DNA of 7,683 nt from Alphaproteobacteria bacterium (GCA_025935155.1 JAICVV010000085.1:1-7683), one strand, 5' to 3'; shown: positions 1 through 6,979, numbered from the stretch's first letter. The notes: a model not told the origin generated them from the sequence alone. Numbers and translations: made by a program.

Positions 1-284
1 ACGGCAAAATCCGCAAATGGGCGGAGGCACGCGGCGGACATCCCGCCACGGTGAAAGACACCGAGCAGGACGGTGAAGCGGGAATTCTCCGGCTGGACTT
101 CAATCCGCCAGACGAGGGCCTGGAGAAAATCTCGTGGGACGAATTCTTCGAGAAGTTCGACGATTCCGATCTCGCCTTCCTGTTTCAGGATAAAACCGCG
201 TCCGGTAAGACCAGCCGTTTTCACAAATTCATAGACCGGAGCAATGCGGACGAGGACGGCGAGCAAGATGACGAAGAGGAGTAA
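1..284 (+). CDS. Small acidic conserved protein of unknown function (5' end missing)
   Basis: The frame is open from the window edge (first whole codon at 3) to TAA at 282-284, giving 93 visible residues. A GTG at 51 could be read as a start. The 16 residues before it (beginning GKIRKWAEARGG) look like part of the same domain, so the true start is probably just left of the window. The visible protein has a basic, helical start, a central ISWDEFFEKFDDSDLAFLFQ stretch and a KTASGKTSRFHKFIDR segment. It ends in a strongly acidic tail (ADEDGEQDDEEE). I recognise it as a small protein common in alphaproteobacteria that databases sometimes label '1,4-alpha-glucan branching enzyme'. It is far too short for that enzyme and has none of its domains, so no function should be inferred from the label. 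It has no signal peptide or membrane segment in the visible part. It converges on deoB with 8 nt between the stop codons and is not part of the opposite-strand operon. Confidence 0.8.
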   Translation, partial: GKIRKWAEARGGHPATVKDTEQDGEAGILRLDFNPPDEGLEKISWDEFFEKFDDSDLAFLFQDKTASGKTSRFHKFIDRSNADEDGEQDDEEE

Positions 285-299
285 CGCTCCGCTTACTCC
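278..299. terminator. Short inverted repeat holding both convergent stop codons; possible weak bidirectional terminator
   Basis: A perfect 7-bp inverted repeat, GGAGTAA (278-284) and TTACTCC (293-299), surrounds an 8-nt loop. The left arm carries the TAA stop of the + strand gene and the right arm carries the TAA stop of deoB, read on the - strand. No clear T-run follows on either side, so it is at best a weak intrinsic terminator or an mRNA 3'-end hairpin. The symmetry could also be partly accidental, since each arm includes a stop codon of identical sequence. Confidence 0.35.
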
Positions 300-1519
300 C
301 AGAGCGGCAGGGCGCCAGAACGCCCGAGCCCAAGATGCTTCAGCACAGTAGCTCCAATGTCGCTGAACGTGTGCCGCACGCCGGAGCTGCCGGTAGGAAC
401 CTTGCCGCTGCCGCCAAACGCGACAATCGGAATGAATTCGCGCGTGTGATCGGTGCCGCGCCAGGTGGGATCGCAGCCGTGATCGGCGGTGATAATGACC
501 AGGTCGTCGCGCTTTAGTTTGGCTTTAAGATCCGGGAGTCGCGCGTCGAATGCCTCCAGCGCCCTCGCATAGCCCACCACATCGCGCCGGTGCCCGAATA
601 GCGTGTCGAAATCGTTGAGGTTTGCAAAGGCGAGCCCGCCGTCCGGCAAATTCACTGCCGATTCGATTAAACGATTCATTGCATCGGAATTATCGTGCAC
701 CTTGACGGCGCGGCCGGTGCTGACGTGGGCGAAAATATCCGCGATCTTGCCGATGGAAGCGATAGCGCGTCCAGCCCGTCCGGCGAGCGAGAGAATCGTA
801 TTATCCGGCGGAGGCATGGTATAGTCACGCCGGTTCGAGGTACGGATGAAATCGGCGGCGCACCTGCCGATGAAAGGCCGGGCGATCACGCGCCCCACGC
901 GCAGCGGATCGAGCAGCGCGCGCGCAATGCTGCAGATTTCATAGAGGCGCTCGAGCCCGAAACGCTCTTCATGCGCGGCAATCTGGAACACGCTATCGGC
1001 GGAGGTGTAGCAGATCGGTTTACCGGTGCGTATGTGCTGTTCACCCAGTCGCGCGATAATCTCCGTTCCCGAGGCGTGGCAATCGCCCAGTATACCGGAC
1101 AGCCCGGCCTGCGCGCAGAGTTCGCGGATAAGCTCCGGCGGGAATGCCGGAATTTCGTCCGGGAAATAATGCCAGTCTTCTGTGACTGGCGTGCCGGCAA
1201 TTTCCCAATGCCCTGAGGGCGTGTCCTTGCCCGCGGAGACCTCCGCGGCGCAGGCGAAACGGCCTTCCGGTTTTCCGTTCAATTCCAGGCCAGGTGGAAC
1301 GTTGCCAGATGCGAGCCGGCAGGCCTCGCCGAAACCGAACTGGGCCAAATTGGGCAATCTCAACATGCCCTCACGAACACCGGCCCGGTCCGCATTGTGA
1401 CTGGCGCAGGCTTCCGCGATGTGACCTACCGTATTTGAGCCTTCGTCGCCGTAGCGCGCGGCGTCGGGCGCCGAACCGATACCGACGGAATCGAGAACGA
1501 TCAGGAAGGCGCGGGCCAT
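293..1519 (-). CDS. deoB: Phosphopentomutase
   Basis: DeoB interconverts ribose-1-phosphate or deoxyribose-1-phosphate and the 5-phosphates, linking nucleoside salvage to the pentose phosphate pool in the cytoplasm. The 408-residue product matches the usual family length of about 390-410. It belongs to the alkaline-phosphatase superfamily, and all expected metal ligands are visible: Asp10 in VLDSVGIG, Asp305 and His310 in [12 protein letters not shown], Asp346-His347 in TADHG and His358 in GTDHTRE. The segment [13 protein letters not shown] (98-110) is the phosphorylated-residue loop; Ser102 stands where the Bacillus enzyme has the phospho-threonine. The frame extends upstream to an ATG at 1633, but the start at 1519 is preferred: [11 protein letters not shown] is the canonical N-terminus and an AAGGAG lies 7 nt before it. 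The longer form would overlap the methyltransferase gene. It is the last gene of the operon, 13 nt behind that methyltransferase. Confidence 0.96.
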   Translation of the reverse strand: MARAFLIVLDSVGIGSAPDAARYGDEGSNTVGHIAEACASHNADRAGVREGMLRLPNLAQFGFGEACRLASGNVPPGLELNGKPEGRFACAAEVSAGKDTPSGHWEIAGTPVTEDWHYFPDEIPAFPPELIRELCAQAGLSGILGDCHASGTEIIARLGEQHIRTGKPICYTSADSVFQIAAHEERFGLERLYEICSIARALLDPLRVGRVIARPFIGRCAADFIRTSNRRDYTMPPPDNTILSLAGRAGRAIASIGKIADIFAHVSTGRAVKVHDNSDAMNRLIESAVNLPDGGLAFANLNDFDTLFGHRRDVVGYARALEAFDARLPDLKAKLKRDDLVIITADHGCDPTWRGTDHTREFIPIVAFGGSGKVPTGSSGVRHTFSDIGATVLKHLGLGRSGALPLWE

Positions 1520-1526
1520 TGGAAAT

Positions 1527-1532
1527 CTCCTT
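1527..1532 (-). promoter_or_regulatory. Ribosome binding site of deoB
   Basis: On the - strand AAGGAG lies 7 nt upstream of the ATG at 1517-1519 and directly follows the TGA stop (1533-1535) of the preceding methyltransferase. It is the best Shine-Dalgarno sequence in the window. It fixes the deoB start and suggests deoB is translated efficiently in its own right, not only by coupling. Confidence 0.8.
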
Positions 1533-2405
1533 TCAGCGCCGCCGCAGCAGAAAAGCCCGTCCGTCCCAGAGGGACAGATCGGATGTTCCGTTCCGCTCGA
1601 TGGCGAAACCATAACGTTCCGCGAATTGCGCAATATCGCTGCGGTCGAGGTTCAGATCGCCACGGTACGAATAGTTCATGATCAGCAGACGTCCGGCGGG
1701 TTTGAGAACGCGCGCTGCACCGGCGATATGCGATTCAGCGACACCGCTATCGACCAGATATGGGAAGCTGTCGATCGCCAAAACAAGATCGAAGCTGGTG
1801 TCGCGCAGGAAAAAGAGGTCGTTACCGCTGGAGCGGATGACCAGAGTGTTGTCATGTTCGCGCAGGGCTGTCTGTGCAAGCTGCGCCATGCGCTCCGAGA
1901 CTTCGAGCGCGATAGCGCGGCCGACATGCGGAGCGATGGCGCCGCTTACCCGTCCAAACCCGCAGCCAATATCCAGCACGCAAAAATCAGGCTGCAACAG
2001 CTGCCAGGTGCGCAGCTGCATCGCCAGCTCGCTTGTAGCGGCAGCCAACAGGGAAGGATCGCCGAGGCTGTACAGGGCTACGGCAGCTTCCGGAGAAATC
2101 GCTGCTGCTTCGTCGAAGCTCTCCGCCCAAAGCGCGCTGGTCCGGTGCGATGCGGTACCCGTAATCTCCTTCACCAACCGAAAGGCTTTTGCGCCGTCCT
2201 TCCAGAGGTGCCGGACATCTTGAATTCGCTGCCGCGCACACGAGCTTCTGGCGCGCCGTTCCTCTGCATCCAGCGCACAACGGGCCGCCGTTACGTCTGG
2301 CGCGGCCGCAAGCAAATGCATCAGCGCGACATTGGGTGGCATGCGCCCCTCGGCGCAGGCGAGAAGTGGCGCGGCCAATGCGCTGGATGTGGCGCCGTTA
2401 GCCAT
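1533..2405 (-). CDS. Class I SAM-dependent methyltransferase with helical N-terminal region
   Basis: The 290-residue product carries a Rossmann methyltransferase core in its second half. Motif I is [10 protein letters not shown] (143-152), the acidic residue closing strand 2 is Glu168 in IALEVS, the strand-4 region is [13 protein letters not shown] (205-217), and the strand-5 loop is [15 protein letters not shown] (232-246). The first 130 or so residues are Ala-rich and predicted helical and are not part of the standard core. They could be a substrate-recognition or dimerisation region specific to this subfamily. The acceptor is unknown; a sugar or aminosugar intermediate fits the neighbours. 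The ATG at 2403-2405 overlaps the end of the acyltransferase gene by 8 nt (ATGGCTAA), pointing to translational coupling. No strong ribosome binding site precedes it. An internal ATG (Met22) is a less likely start. Confidence 0.88.
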   Translation of the reverse strand: MANGATSSALAAPLLACAEGRMPPNVALMHLLAAAPDVTAARCALDAEERRARSSCARQRIQDVRHLWKDGAKAFRLVKEITGTASHRTSALWAESFDEAAAISPEAAVALYSLGDPSLLAAATSELAMQLRTWQLLQPDFCVLDIGCGFGRVSGAIAPHVGRAIALEVSERMAQLAQTALREHDNTLVIRSSGNDLFFLRDTSFDLVLAIDSFPYLVDSGVAESHIAGAARVLKPAGRLLIMNYSYRGDLNLDRSDIAQFAERYGFAIERNGTSDLSLWDGRAFLLRRR

Positions 2406-3411
2406 GAGCGCGATGTTCCCGATAGCGGAGCAGCCGATAGCAAATATTCATGCGATCTCTCGCGCCCCATTCGTATTTGTACGGTTCGTTACCGCGAAGG
2501 AAATGAAACTCGCGTGCGCCCTCGCGAATGGCCTGCTTCATGGCATGGGCGATCAAAAGCGCTCCCGGGCTCTGGAACGCGAAAGCGGGATCGTAGCCGC
2601 ACTGATAGGCATAAGCGCGATCGCGATGCTGAAACCCGTAGTAAACCGCCGCGATATGCCCATCGATGCTAAGCGCGTACAGCCGGACGAGCCCTAGCCT
2701 CGCAAGCTGCGGCAGGGCAGCCGCATGAAACTCCGCCACCCGCGGATCCGAAAACACGTCGTCGTCGCGCTTGCGACTGGAAGCTCTGTGAAGCCGTACC
2801 AGCTCGTTCAGCAGCGCGGCCGAATTATCCACGTCGCCTTGAAGAATGACAGTCTCGCCGCAACGCGCTGCGCGGTTTTGTGCCGTGCGCAAATGCCGCC
2901 AGCGCGATGGCGAGATAACATTTCGCAGCTGCTCCCGATCTTCCGGCAACGCAACAACGGGGCAGGGGCTGGCGGCCGTGCGGCGTACGTCCCAGCCGGA
3001 TGGGGGAGGCAGGCGAAGTGCTCCGGCATCCGGCTGCATTTCGTTCCATTCGACAGCTTCGATGTCCTCCATCTCTTCAATGGCGCTCGCGAGCGCGCTC
3101 ACACTGTCAGAATGTGCAGGGTCTATGAGGATATCGAGGTAATCGCTTATCGAAACACCAACGGCAAGAAGGCGCGGCCCGCAAACACCTGACTCGCGAT
3201 AAAGCGGAGCGAGCGCAATCAGCCGCTCACCGGCATACACTGCGATGCATCGGAGTTCGCCGGGCGCAAACGTATCCCACCACGGCAGCAACCAGTCCGG
3301 CGATTGGAACGGCGTTGCGATTTCCGACCGATGCCACAGGTCACGCCATTCCGGCACAAGAGCCGCCAGATGCGCAGGGTCGCGGATGATCTCTGTTCGC
3401 GAGCCGGTCAT
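2398..3411 (-). CDS. GNAT-fold acyltransferase, CelD/BcsL type
   Basis: The 337-residue product fits the GNAT acetyltransferase_6 (CelD/BcsL-like) group, two-lobed proteins distantly related to FemAB aminoacyl transferases. N-terminal lobe: FQSPDWLLPWWDTF (35-48) followed by LIALAPLY, the typical opening of this family. C-terminal lobe: RWRHLRTAQNRAARCG (170-185), then LYALSIDGHIAAVYYGF (244-260) and the closing FHFLRGNEPYKYEWGA (302-317). The reaction is probably acyl transfer to an amine or hydroxyl, and a sugar amine exposed by the adjacent PIG-L enzyme is an attractive acceptor (inference). The frame is open to 3516, but Met at 3411 is preferred because it forms a 4-nt ATGA overlap with the glycosyltransferase stop and because family similarity begins there. 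The longer form would overlap that gene by over 100 nt. No signal peptide or membrane segment is seen. Confidence 0.85.
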   Translation of the reverse strand: MTGSRTEIIRDPAHLAALVPEWRDLWHRSEIATPFQSPDWLLPWWDTFAPGELRCIAVYAGERLIALAPLYRESGVCGPRLLAVGVSISDYLDILIDPAHSDSVSALASAIEEMEDIEAVEWNEMQPDAGALRLPPPSGWDVRRTAASPCPVVALPEDREQLRNVISPSRWRHLRTAQNRAARCGETVILQGDVDNSAALLNELVRLHRASSRKRDDDVFSDPRVAEFHAAALPQLARLGLVRLYALSIDGHIAAVYYGFQHRDRAYAYQCGYDPAFAFQSPGALLIAHAMKQAIREGAREFHFLRGNEPYKYEWGARDRMNICYRLLRYREHRAHG

Positions 3412-4460
3412 GCGAACACCGGTGGTGCAGCAATGCGCGTGAGAGAACGATAGAGCGTGAAATACTTGTCGATGGTCCGGGAGAGCGGGAAGCGGCGTCG
3501 CGCTTCTGCACGGCAAAATTCCGGATCGATGGACGATGCATGCGAAATCGCACTGGCCATTTCAGCAGCATCCTCGACCAGAAAACCCGTCCTGCCGTGC
3601 TCGATGGTTTCCGCCAGGGCGCCACGCCGGAACGCAACCACTGGCGTTCCTGCGGCGAGCGCCTCGCGCGCGACCAGCGAACTTGTCTCCTCTGCAAGCG
3701 AGGGGATCAGCACGCATTGCGCCTGCGCCAGCAGCCGGCGTTTGGCAGAAGGTCCAGCCGCCCCGATAAATCGGCAGCTGCGGGATAATTTCGGCGCGAC
3801 CGCATGCTCGAAGTAATCGCGGTGCTCGGGATACTCGAACACCTGCCCCGCAATCAGCAGCGGCAGCCCCGCGCGTTCCGCTGCTTCGATTGCGAGGTGG
3901 ACGCCCTTCTCGGGGCAGATGCGGCCGAGGAACAGCGCGAAGTTGCGCTTTCGCCGCAATACGAAGCTCTCGACATCCACGCCGTTTTCGATGGGCGCCA
4001 AAAGGTCAGCGCCGAGCGGCGCGGTCCTGTGCTGGGCCTGCGATACGCAATGCAGCCATGTGCCGGGCCTGTTGCAGGCCAGCGCGTCCGGAGGGTACCA
4101 GCTGAGCGGCAGATGCAGGCTGACGAGCGTCGGCACGCCTGCAGGCGGCAGGTAAGCGTGGAAATCGATTCCGTGCATGTGCACCAGATCGACAGGAAAA
4201 CGCCGCAAGGCCGTCCGGATTACGGCATCATGCGCCGCCTGCGCCTCCCGCTTTGCCTTTTCATCCAAGCGCAATCGAAAAGGCGCCGCCACGATCAGCC
4301 GTCCTGCGACGCGCGAGCCGGCGCATGCTACCACGTACGATTTGTGCCCGCGCTTCATTAGCGCGCGATCGATTTGCAGCAAAACCTGCTCGGCCCCGCC
4401 GGACGTCTCCGCTGCCACCGGCGCCAGCGGATAGGCGACGTGAAGAACGTTCAGGCGCAT
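3408..4460 (-). CDS. GT4-family glycosyltransferase
   Basis: The 350-residue product is a GT-B fold retaining glycosyltransferase. The N-terminal domain starts MRLNVLHVAYPLAPV, with a glycine pair in TSGGAEQVL (19-27) and DLVHMHGIDFHAYL (91-104). The donor-binding domain contains IENGVD (157-162), FLGRICPEKGVHLAIEA (177-193) and the EX7E motif, Glu258 and Glu266, in LAEETSSLVAREALAAGTPV. These features are standard for GT4 enzymes using nucleotide-activated sugars. Donor and acceptor cannot be read from sequence. GT4 members include MshA and BshA, but also many polysaccharide enzymes. The frame is open to 4529; the ATG at 4460 is chosen because the conserved domain begins there and a GGAGGAG precedes it. 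It overlaps the deacetylase gene by 10 nt upstream and the acyltransferase by 4 nt downstream. It is soluble, with no membrane segment. Confidence 0.92.
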   Translation of the reverse strand: MRLNVLHVAYPLAPVAAETSGGAEQVLLQIDRALMKRGHKSYVVACAGSRVAGRLIVAAPFRLRLDEKAKREAQAAHDAVIRTALRRFPVDLVHMHGIDFHAYLPPAGVPTLVSLHLPLSWYPPDALACNRPGTWLHCVSQAQHRTAPLGADLLAPIENGVDVESFVLRRKRNFALFLGRICPEKGVHLAIEAAERAGLPLLIAGQVFEYPEHRDYFEHAVAPKLSRSCRFIGAAGPSAKRRLLAQAQCVLIPSLAEETSSLVAREALAAGTPVVAFRRGALAETIEHGRTGFLVEDAAEMASAISHASSIDPEFCRAEARRRFPLSRTIDKYFTLYRSLTRIAAPPVFA

Positions 4461-5287
4461 GCCGCGGATCGCTCCTCCGCCAAGGCCGCCTGCACACACT
4501 GAAGCCAGCGCCCGCTGTCGATTCCCCACTCTTCACGATCGTAAAGCACGCAGCCGCCATTTGGCAGCAGGGAAAAGTCATAATCGGGTGCCATCCGGAA
4601 CTGCTCCCGCTCCAAAGAAAATCCGGCGAGGACATGTTGTTGTGTGGCATGCGCCGCGATCATCTGCTGCTTCAGTGCGCGCTCCGCGGACGTGAGCGTG
4701 ACGACAGTTGCTTCATGTCCTGCAACAGGAGCAAAGGATTGCTGCACGGCCCTGTCCCCTTCCGCGCGATAAAGGGGGATTTCGACGATGCCGACCGGAT
4801 GCGGGCATTGTCGAGCCGCTCGGTGCACGCCATATGCCGTGGCATCGTGATCGGGATGGCCGCCCTCGTAGGCATGCGTGAGCGCGATTCGAATTCCGAG
4901 ACGGCGAAACAGTTCCCCCAGCCGTGAAACGAGTTGCGGCAGCCGGTGCGCCGCTTCCTGATCCGGATTGCCCAGTTGGACGATCCGGCCGTCCGTTATG
5001 CCGGCAATCTGAAGCGCAGCGAGGAACTCATCGCTTCTTGCTTCCGCATACTCCTCGGCAGAGGCAAAACCGTGCCAGCGCGCATCTTGCAGGTTCTTCG
5101 GCGCGCCATCGGTTACCACGATCACGCGAGCGTCGTTCAGCCGTGCCAGCAATGCACCACAGCCGATGGTTTCGTCATCAGGGTGCGCGACAACGACAGC
5201 AACATCGCGCGCGTCAATTGCAGCGCGCGCTGGATCGGCAATCTGCCGGAGAAAATGTGCTGCGCGCCCCGTTCTCGCAATCGGCAT
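4451..5287 (-). CDS. PIG-L/LmbE-family N-deacetylase
   Basis: The 278-residue product has the zinc-binding AHPDDE motif at 34-39 after a hydrophobic strand (VAVVVAHPDDETIGCGALL), and the third ligand region GGHPDHDATAYGVH at 142-155. Between them lie ARSDEFLAALQIAG (83-96) and LGNPDQE, both typical of the family. PIG-L enzymes remove acetyl (or other acyl) groups from N-acylated aminosugars. Well-known members include MshB and BshB of low-molecular-weight thiol synthesis and GlcNAc-PI deacetylase. Here the substrate is probably an N-acetylhexosamine-type conjugate handled by the neighbouring GT4 enzyme (inference). The frame is open to 5419; Met at 5287 is preferred because it lies 7 nt after the stop of the preceding gene, with GAGG (5293-5296) 5 nt upstream. 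The longer form would overlap that gene heavily and adds a low-complexity Arg/Cys-rich stretch. No signal peptide is seen. Confidence 0.93.
   Translation of the reverse strand: MPIARTGRAAHFLRQIADPARAAIDARDVAVVVAHPDDETIGCGALLARLNDARVIVVTDGAPKNLQDARWHGFASAEEYAEARSDEFLAALQIAGITDGRIVQLGNPDQEAAHRLPQLVSRLGELFRRLGIRIALTHAYEGGHPDHDATAYGVHRAARQCPHPVGIVEIPLYRAEGDRAVQQSFAPVAGHEATVVTLTSAERALKQQMIAAHATQQHVLAGFSLEREQFRMAPDYDFSLLPNGGCVLYDREEWGIDSGRWLQCVQAALAEERSAACA
4472..4478 (-). promoter_or_regulatory. Ribosome binding site of the GT4 gene, inside the deacetylase gene
   Basis: GGAGGAG on the - strand lies 11 nt before the ATG at 4458-4460, a slightly long spacing, within the last codons of the PIG-L gene (the Glu-Glu-Arg stretch). 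It supports the internal ATG over the longer reading frame. Confidence 0.55.
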
Positions 5288-5294
5288 CTCGGCC

Positions 5295-6221
5295 TCAACC
5301 TGCCGCGGCGAGCGGCCTTTCTGCGGGCGCGCACAGGTGCGCGTAGCGGCGCACCATCTGCGCGCAAAATTCGGCAAATTCCTCGGGCACCAGCGGTGCG
5401 CTGGTGTGGTGCGGCGCAATCCCGCGATGTTCGGGCGTGAAGCAGAAGGTGAGCGTCACGTCGAATTCCGCCAGCGCCTCTATCTGCCGGTCGAACCAGG
5501 CGAGCGCGTTGGGGCGAAAGCTGTCGGCCCACGAAAGTCCCGTCCGCAAATACCGCACGCCCAGGCGCCGCATCCAGTGCACCGCCTCATCCAGACGCGG
5601 GTCTTCGAAATGAAACCACTGGCAAAGGCCGAGTGTGGGCGTCAGATCCGCGAAAACCGGAAGCGCCTGTTTGGGCGTGCCGTCCTCGCGCAGGATGCCC
5701 ATGTAAAAATGCCGGTAGTACGACGAACCTTCCGCTTCCTTGTGGCGCGTTGTGGCACCCCAGGCCTGTGGCAGGTCATACAGGCTATACCAGTGAATGC
5801 GGGGCGTTCTCCCACCCAGCAATTCGGCAGTGCGTTCCAATCCCCACGCCTGTACTTCTTCGGCGCCGAAACTGGAGACGCCAACTTCCGTCACCCAGAT
5901 GGGCAAGCCGGTGACAGCGCGTATTTCATCGAGCTTCGCCGGCCATGCATCGAGCGGCCACAAATTCCAGTCGAGCGGAAAACCATGCACGGCGACGACA
6001 TCGATATGCTCGAGCACATTCTTGGCTGCGAGAGTCTTTACGAATACGGAGTCGATTGGCGACATTCCGCCGAGCACGCGGGTAAGCCGGGGATTCTCCG
6101 CAGCGATCGCCTGGCTCGCAAGGTTGCACATCCCGGCAAAGCGCGACCAATCAGGGTCGATCTCCGGGTCCCAATGCGATTTGTTGTTGGGCTCGTTCCA
6201 GATCATCGCCGCTTCGATCAT
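5295..6221 (-). CDS. Glycoside-hydrolase-like (beta/alpha)8 protein, clan GH-A type, apparently circularly permuted
   Basis: The 308-residue product resembles beta-xylosidase/GH39-like clan GH-A enzymes. It begins almost directly with the acid/base motif: IWNEPN at 7-12, Glu10, normally at the end of strand 4, about 130 or more residues in. Next come VDVVAVHGFPLDW (74-85), the nucleophile strand PIWVTEVGVSSFGAEE (107-122, Glu112) and the strand-8 segment RIHWYSLYDL (141-150). After a linker around 181-195 the chain continues with LGLCQWFHFED, RRLGVRYLRTGLSW (218-231), FDVTLTFCFTPEH and FAEFCAQMVRRYA (282-294). This last block looks like strands 1-3, which normally precede WNEPN. The frame is uninterrupted and the ATG at 6221 overlaps the previous stop by 4 nt, with GGGAGAG (6229-6235) 7 nt upstream, so truncation is unlikely. 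No signal peptide: a cytosolic enzyme that may trim or rearrange an intracellular glycoside. Substrate unknown. Confidence 0.82.
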   Translation of the reverse strand: MIEAAMIWNEPNNKSHWDPEIDPDWSRFAGMCNLASQAIAAENPRLTRVLGGMSPIDSVFVKTLAAKNVLEHIDVVAVHGFPLDWNLWPLDAWPAKLDEIRAVTGLPIWVTEVGVSSFGAEEVQAWGLERTAELLGGRTPRIHWYSLYDLPQAWGATTRHKEAEGSSYYRHFYMGILREDGTPKQALPVFADLTPTLGLCQWFHFEDPRLDEAVHWMRRLGVRYLRTGLSWADSFRPNALAWFDRQIEALAEFDVTLTFCFTPEHRGIAPHHTSAPLVPEEFAEFCAQMVRRYAHLCAPAERPLAAAG

Positions 6222-6979
6222 GCGCGTACTCTCCCAGCAGGATAGACGGCACCAAACCCTGCTGGCGGTTCAACGGGCTTGCAGAGGTACACCTCGTCCT
6301 CGGGATGCGCTGAGATCTCAAAGCCGGCGCTGCGAAGCATGGCTTCCGCGCAGGCGCGGTTCGGAACCCACCAATTCGTTGGGTCGCCCGCATAGCGATG
6401 CTCGATGAAGTGCAGCTTGGGAAATTCTGGCCGGTCGAACGCGTCCCCGTCCCAGAAATCGTAGTCGTCGGCGAAGGCACCGGCATCGGCGCTGCCGCGT
6501 TGCATCGACTGGAACACCAGCAGTTCGCGCACCGCGTGTTCGCGGATCAGATCCAGCGCGAGCAGGGGGTGGCGCAGATGGTAGAGCACACCCATAAAGA
6601 TAACGATATCGAATTTCTCACTCAGCGCCCCCACGTCGTAGACGGACAAATTCCGGAACTCGATATCGAACCCGTTTACTTTCGCCGCAAACCGCGCCTG
6701 CCGCAGATAGTCTTCATCGCTATCGATACCGAGCACCCGCGTGGCACCGCGCCGCTTCATTTCCATGGAGTAGAAGCCGGCGTTACAGCCGATATCGAGC
6801 ACGCTCTTTCCATGCAAATCCTGCGGCAGCGCCGTGCTGAAGCGGCGCCATTTGACGGCGGGATAATCGCCAAGGAAGTGCTCCGGCGCGGTGGCCACGC
6901 CATTCAGATCGAGATTGTGAAACCACGGCCCCAGCTCTTCGACCTGGGCGCGAATCTGCTCCTGCGAAAGGCCGGTCAT
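6218..6979 (-). CDS. CmoB-like SAM-dependent methyltransferase (TIGR04290-like)
   Basis: The 253-residue product is a class I methyltransferase. Motif I is VLDIGCNAGFYSMEM (60-74), the strand-2 acidic loop is GIDSDEDYL (84-92), and FDIVIFMGVLYHLRHPLLAL (123-142) is the strand-4/5 region characteristic of CmoB/DUF1698 relatives. A further family mark is NWWVPN (202-207). CmoB itself modifies tRNA wobble uridine using carboxy-SAM. This protein is shorter (CmoB is about 320 residues) and sits among sugar-modifying genes, so a small-molecule acceptor is more likely. I recall the family name TIGR04290 for such cluster-associated proteins, from memory and unchecked. Its ATG overlaps the upstream nucleotidyltransferase stop by 4 nt, and its own stop overlaps the next start by 4 nt. 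It is not a paralogue of the second methyltransferase in the operon: length, N-terminus and motif context all differ. Confidence 0.87.
   Translation of the reverse strand: MTGLSQEQIRAQVEELGPWFHNLDLNGVATAPEHFLGDYPAVKWRRFSTALPQDLHGKSVLDIGCNAGFYSMEMKRRGATRVLGIDSDEDYLRQARFAAKVNGFDIEFRNLSVYDVGALSEKFDIVIFMGVLYHLRHPLLALDLIREHAVRELLVFQSMQRGSADAGAFADDYDFWDGDAFDRPEFPKLHFIEHRYAGDPTNWWVPNRACAEAMLRSAGFEISAHPEDEVYLCKPVEPPAGFGAVYPAGRVRA
6229..6235 (-). promoter_or_regulatory. Ribosome binding site of the glycosidase-like gene
   Basis: GGGAGAG on the - strand lies 7 nt before the ATG at 6219-6221. It supports that ATG as the genuine start, which matters because the protein would otherwise look N-terminally truncated. 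Confidence 0.55.

Noticed and set aside
310..325. GGGCG/CGCCC inverted repeat (5 bp, 6-nt loop) near the deoB 3' end
   Set aside because: It is short, lies within coding sequence and has no T-run. Such repeats are frequent by chance at this GC content.
695..1216. 173-codon + strand frame opposite deoB
   Set aside because: deoB has all catalytic residues on the other strand. This frame has no family resemblance.
530..1240. Ser102 in place of threonine at the DeoB phosphorylation loop, as a possible loss of function
   Set aside because: Serine can serve the same role, and I believe many proteobacterial DeoB proteins carry TPSGHWE. All metal ligands are intact.
1520..1633. 38-residue N-terminal extension of deoB
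   Set aside because: It overlaps the methyltransferase 3' end out of frame, contains no conserved sequence, and the strong ribosome binding site belongs to the internal ATG at 1519.
1626..2672. 348-codon open frame on the + strand opposite the methyltransferase and acyltransferase genes
   Set aside because: It is antisense to motif-bearing genes, has no known domain and no convincing start context. It is a compositional shadow.
5166..6245. 359-codon open frame on the + strand opposite the glycosidase and deacetylase genes
   Set aside because: It is antisense to two well-supported genes. Its translation is Arg/Ala/Gly-rich with no recognisable domain, as expected for shadow frames in GC-rich DNA.
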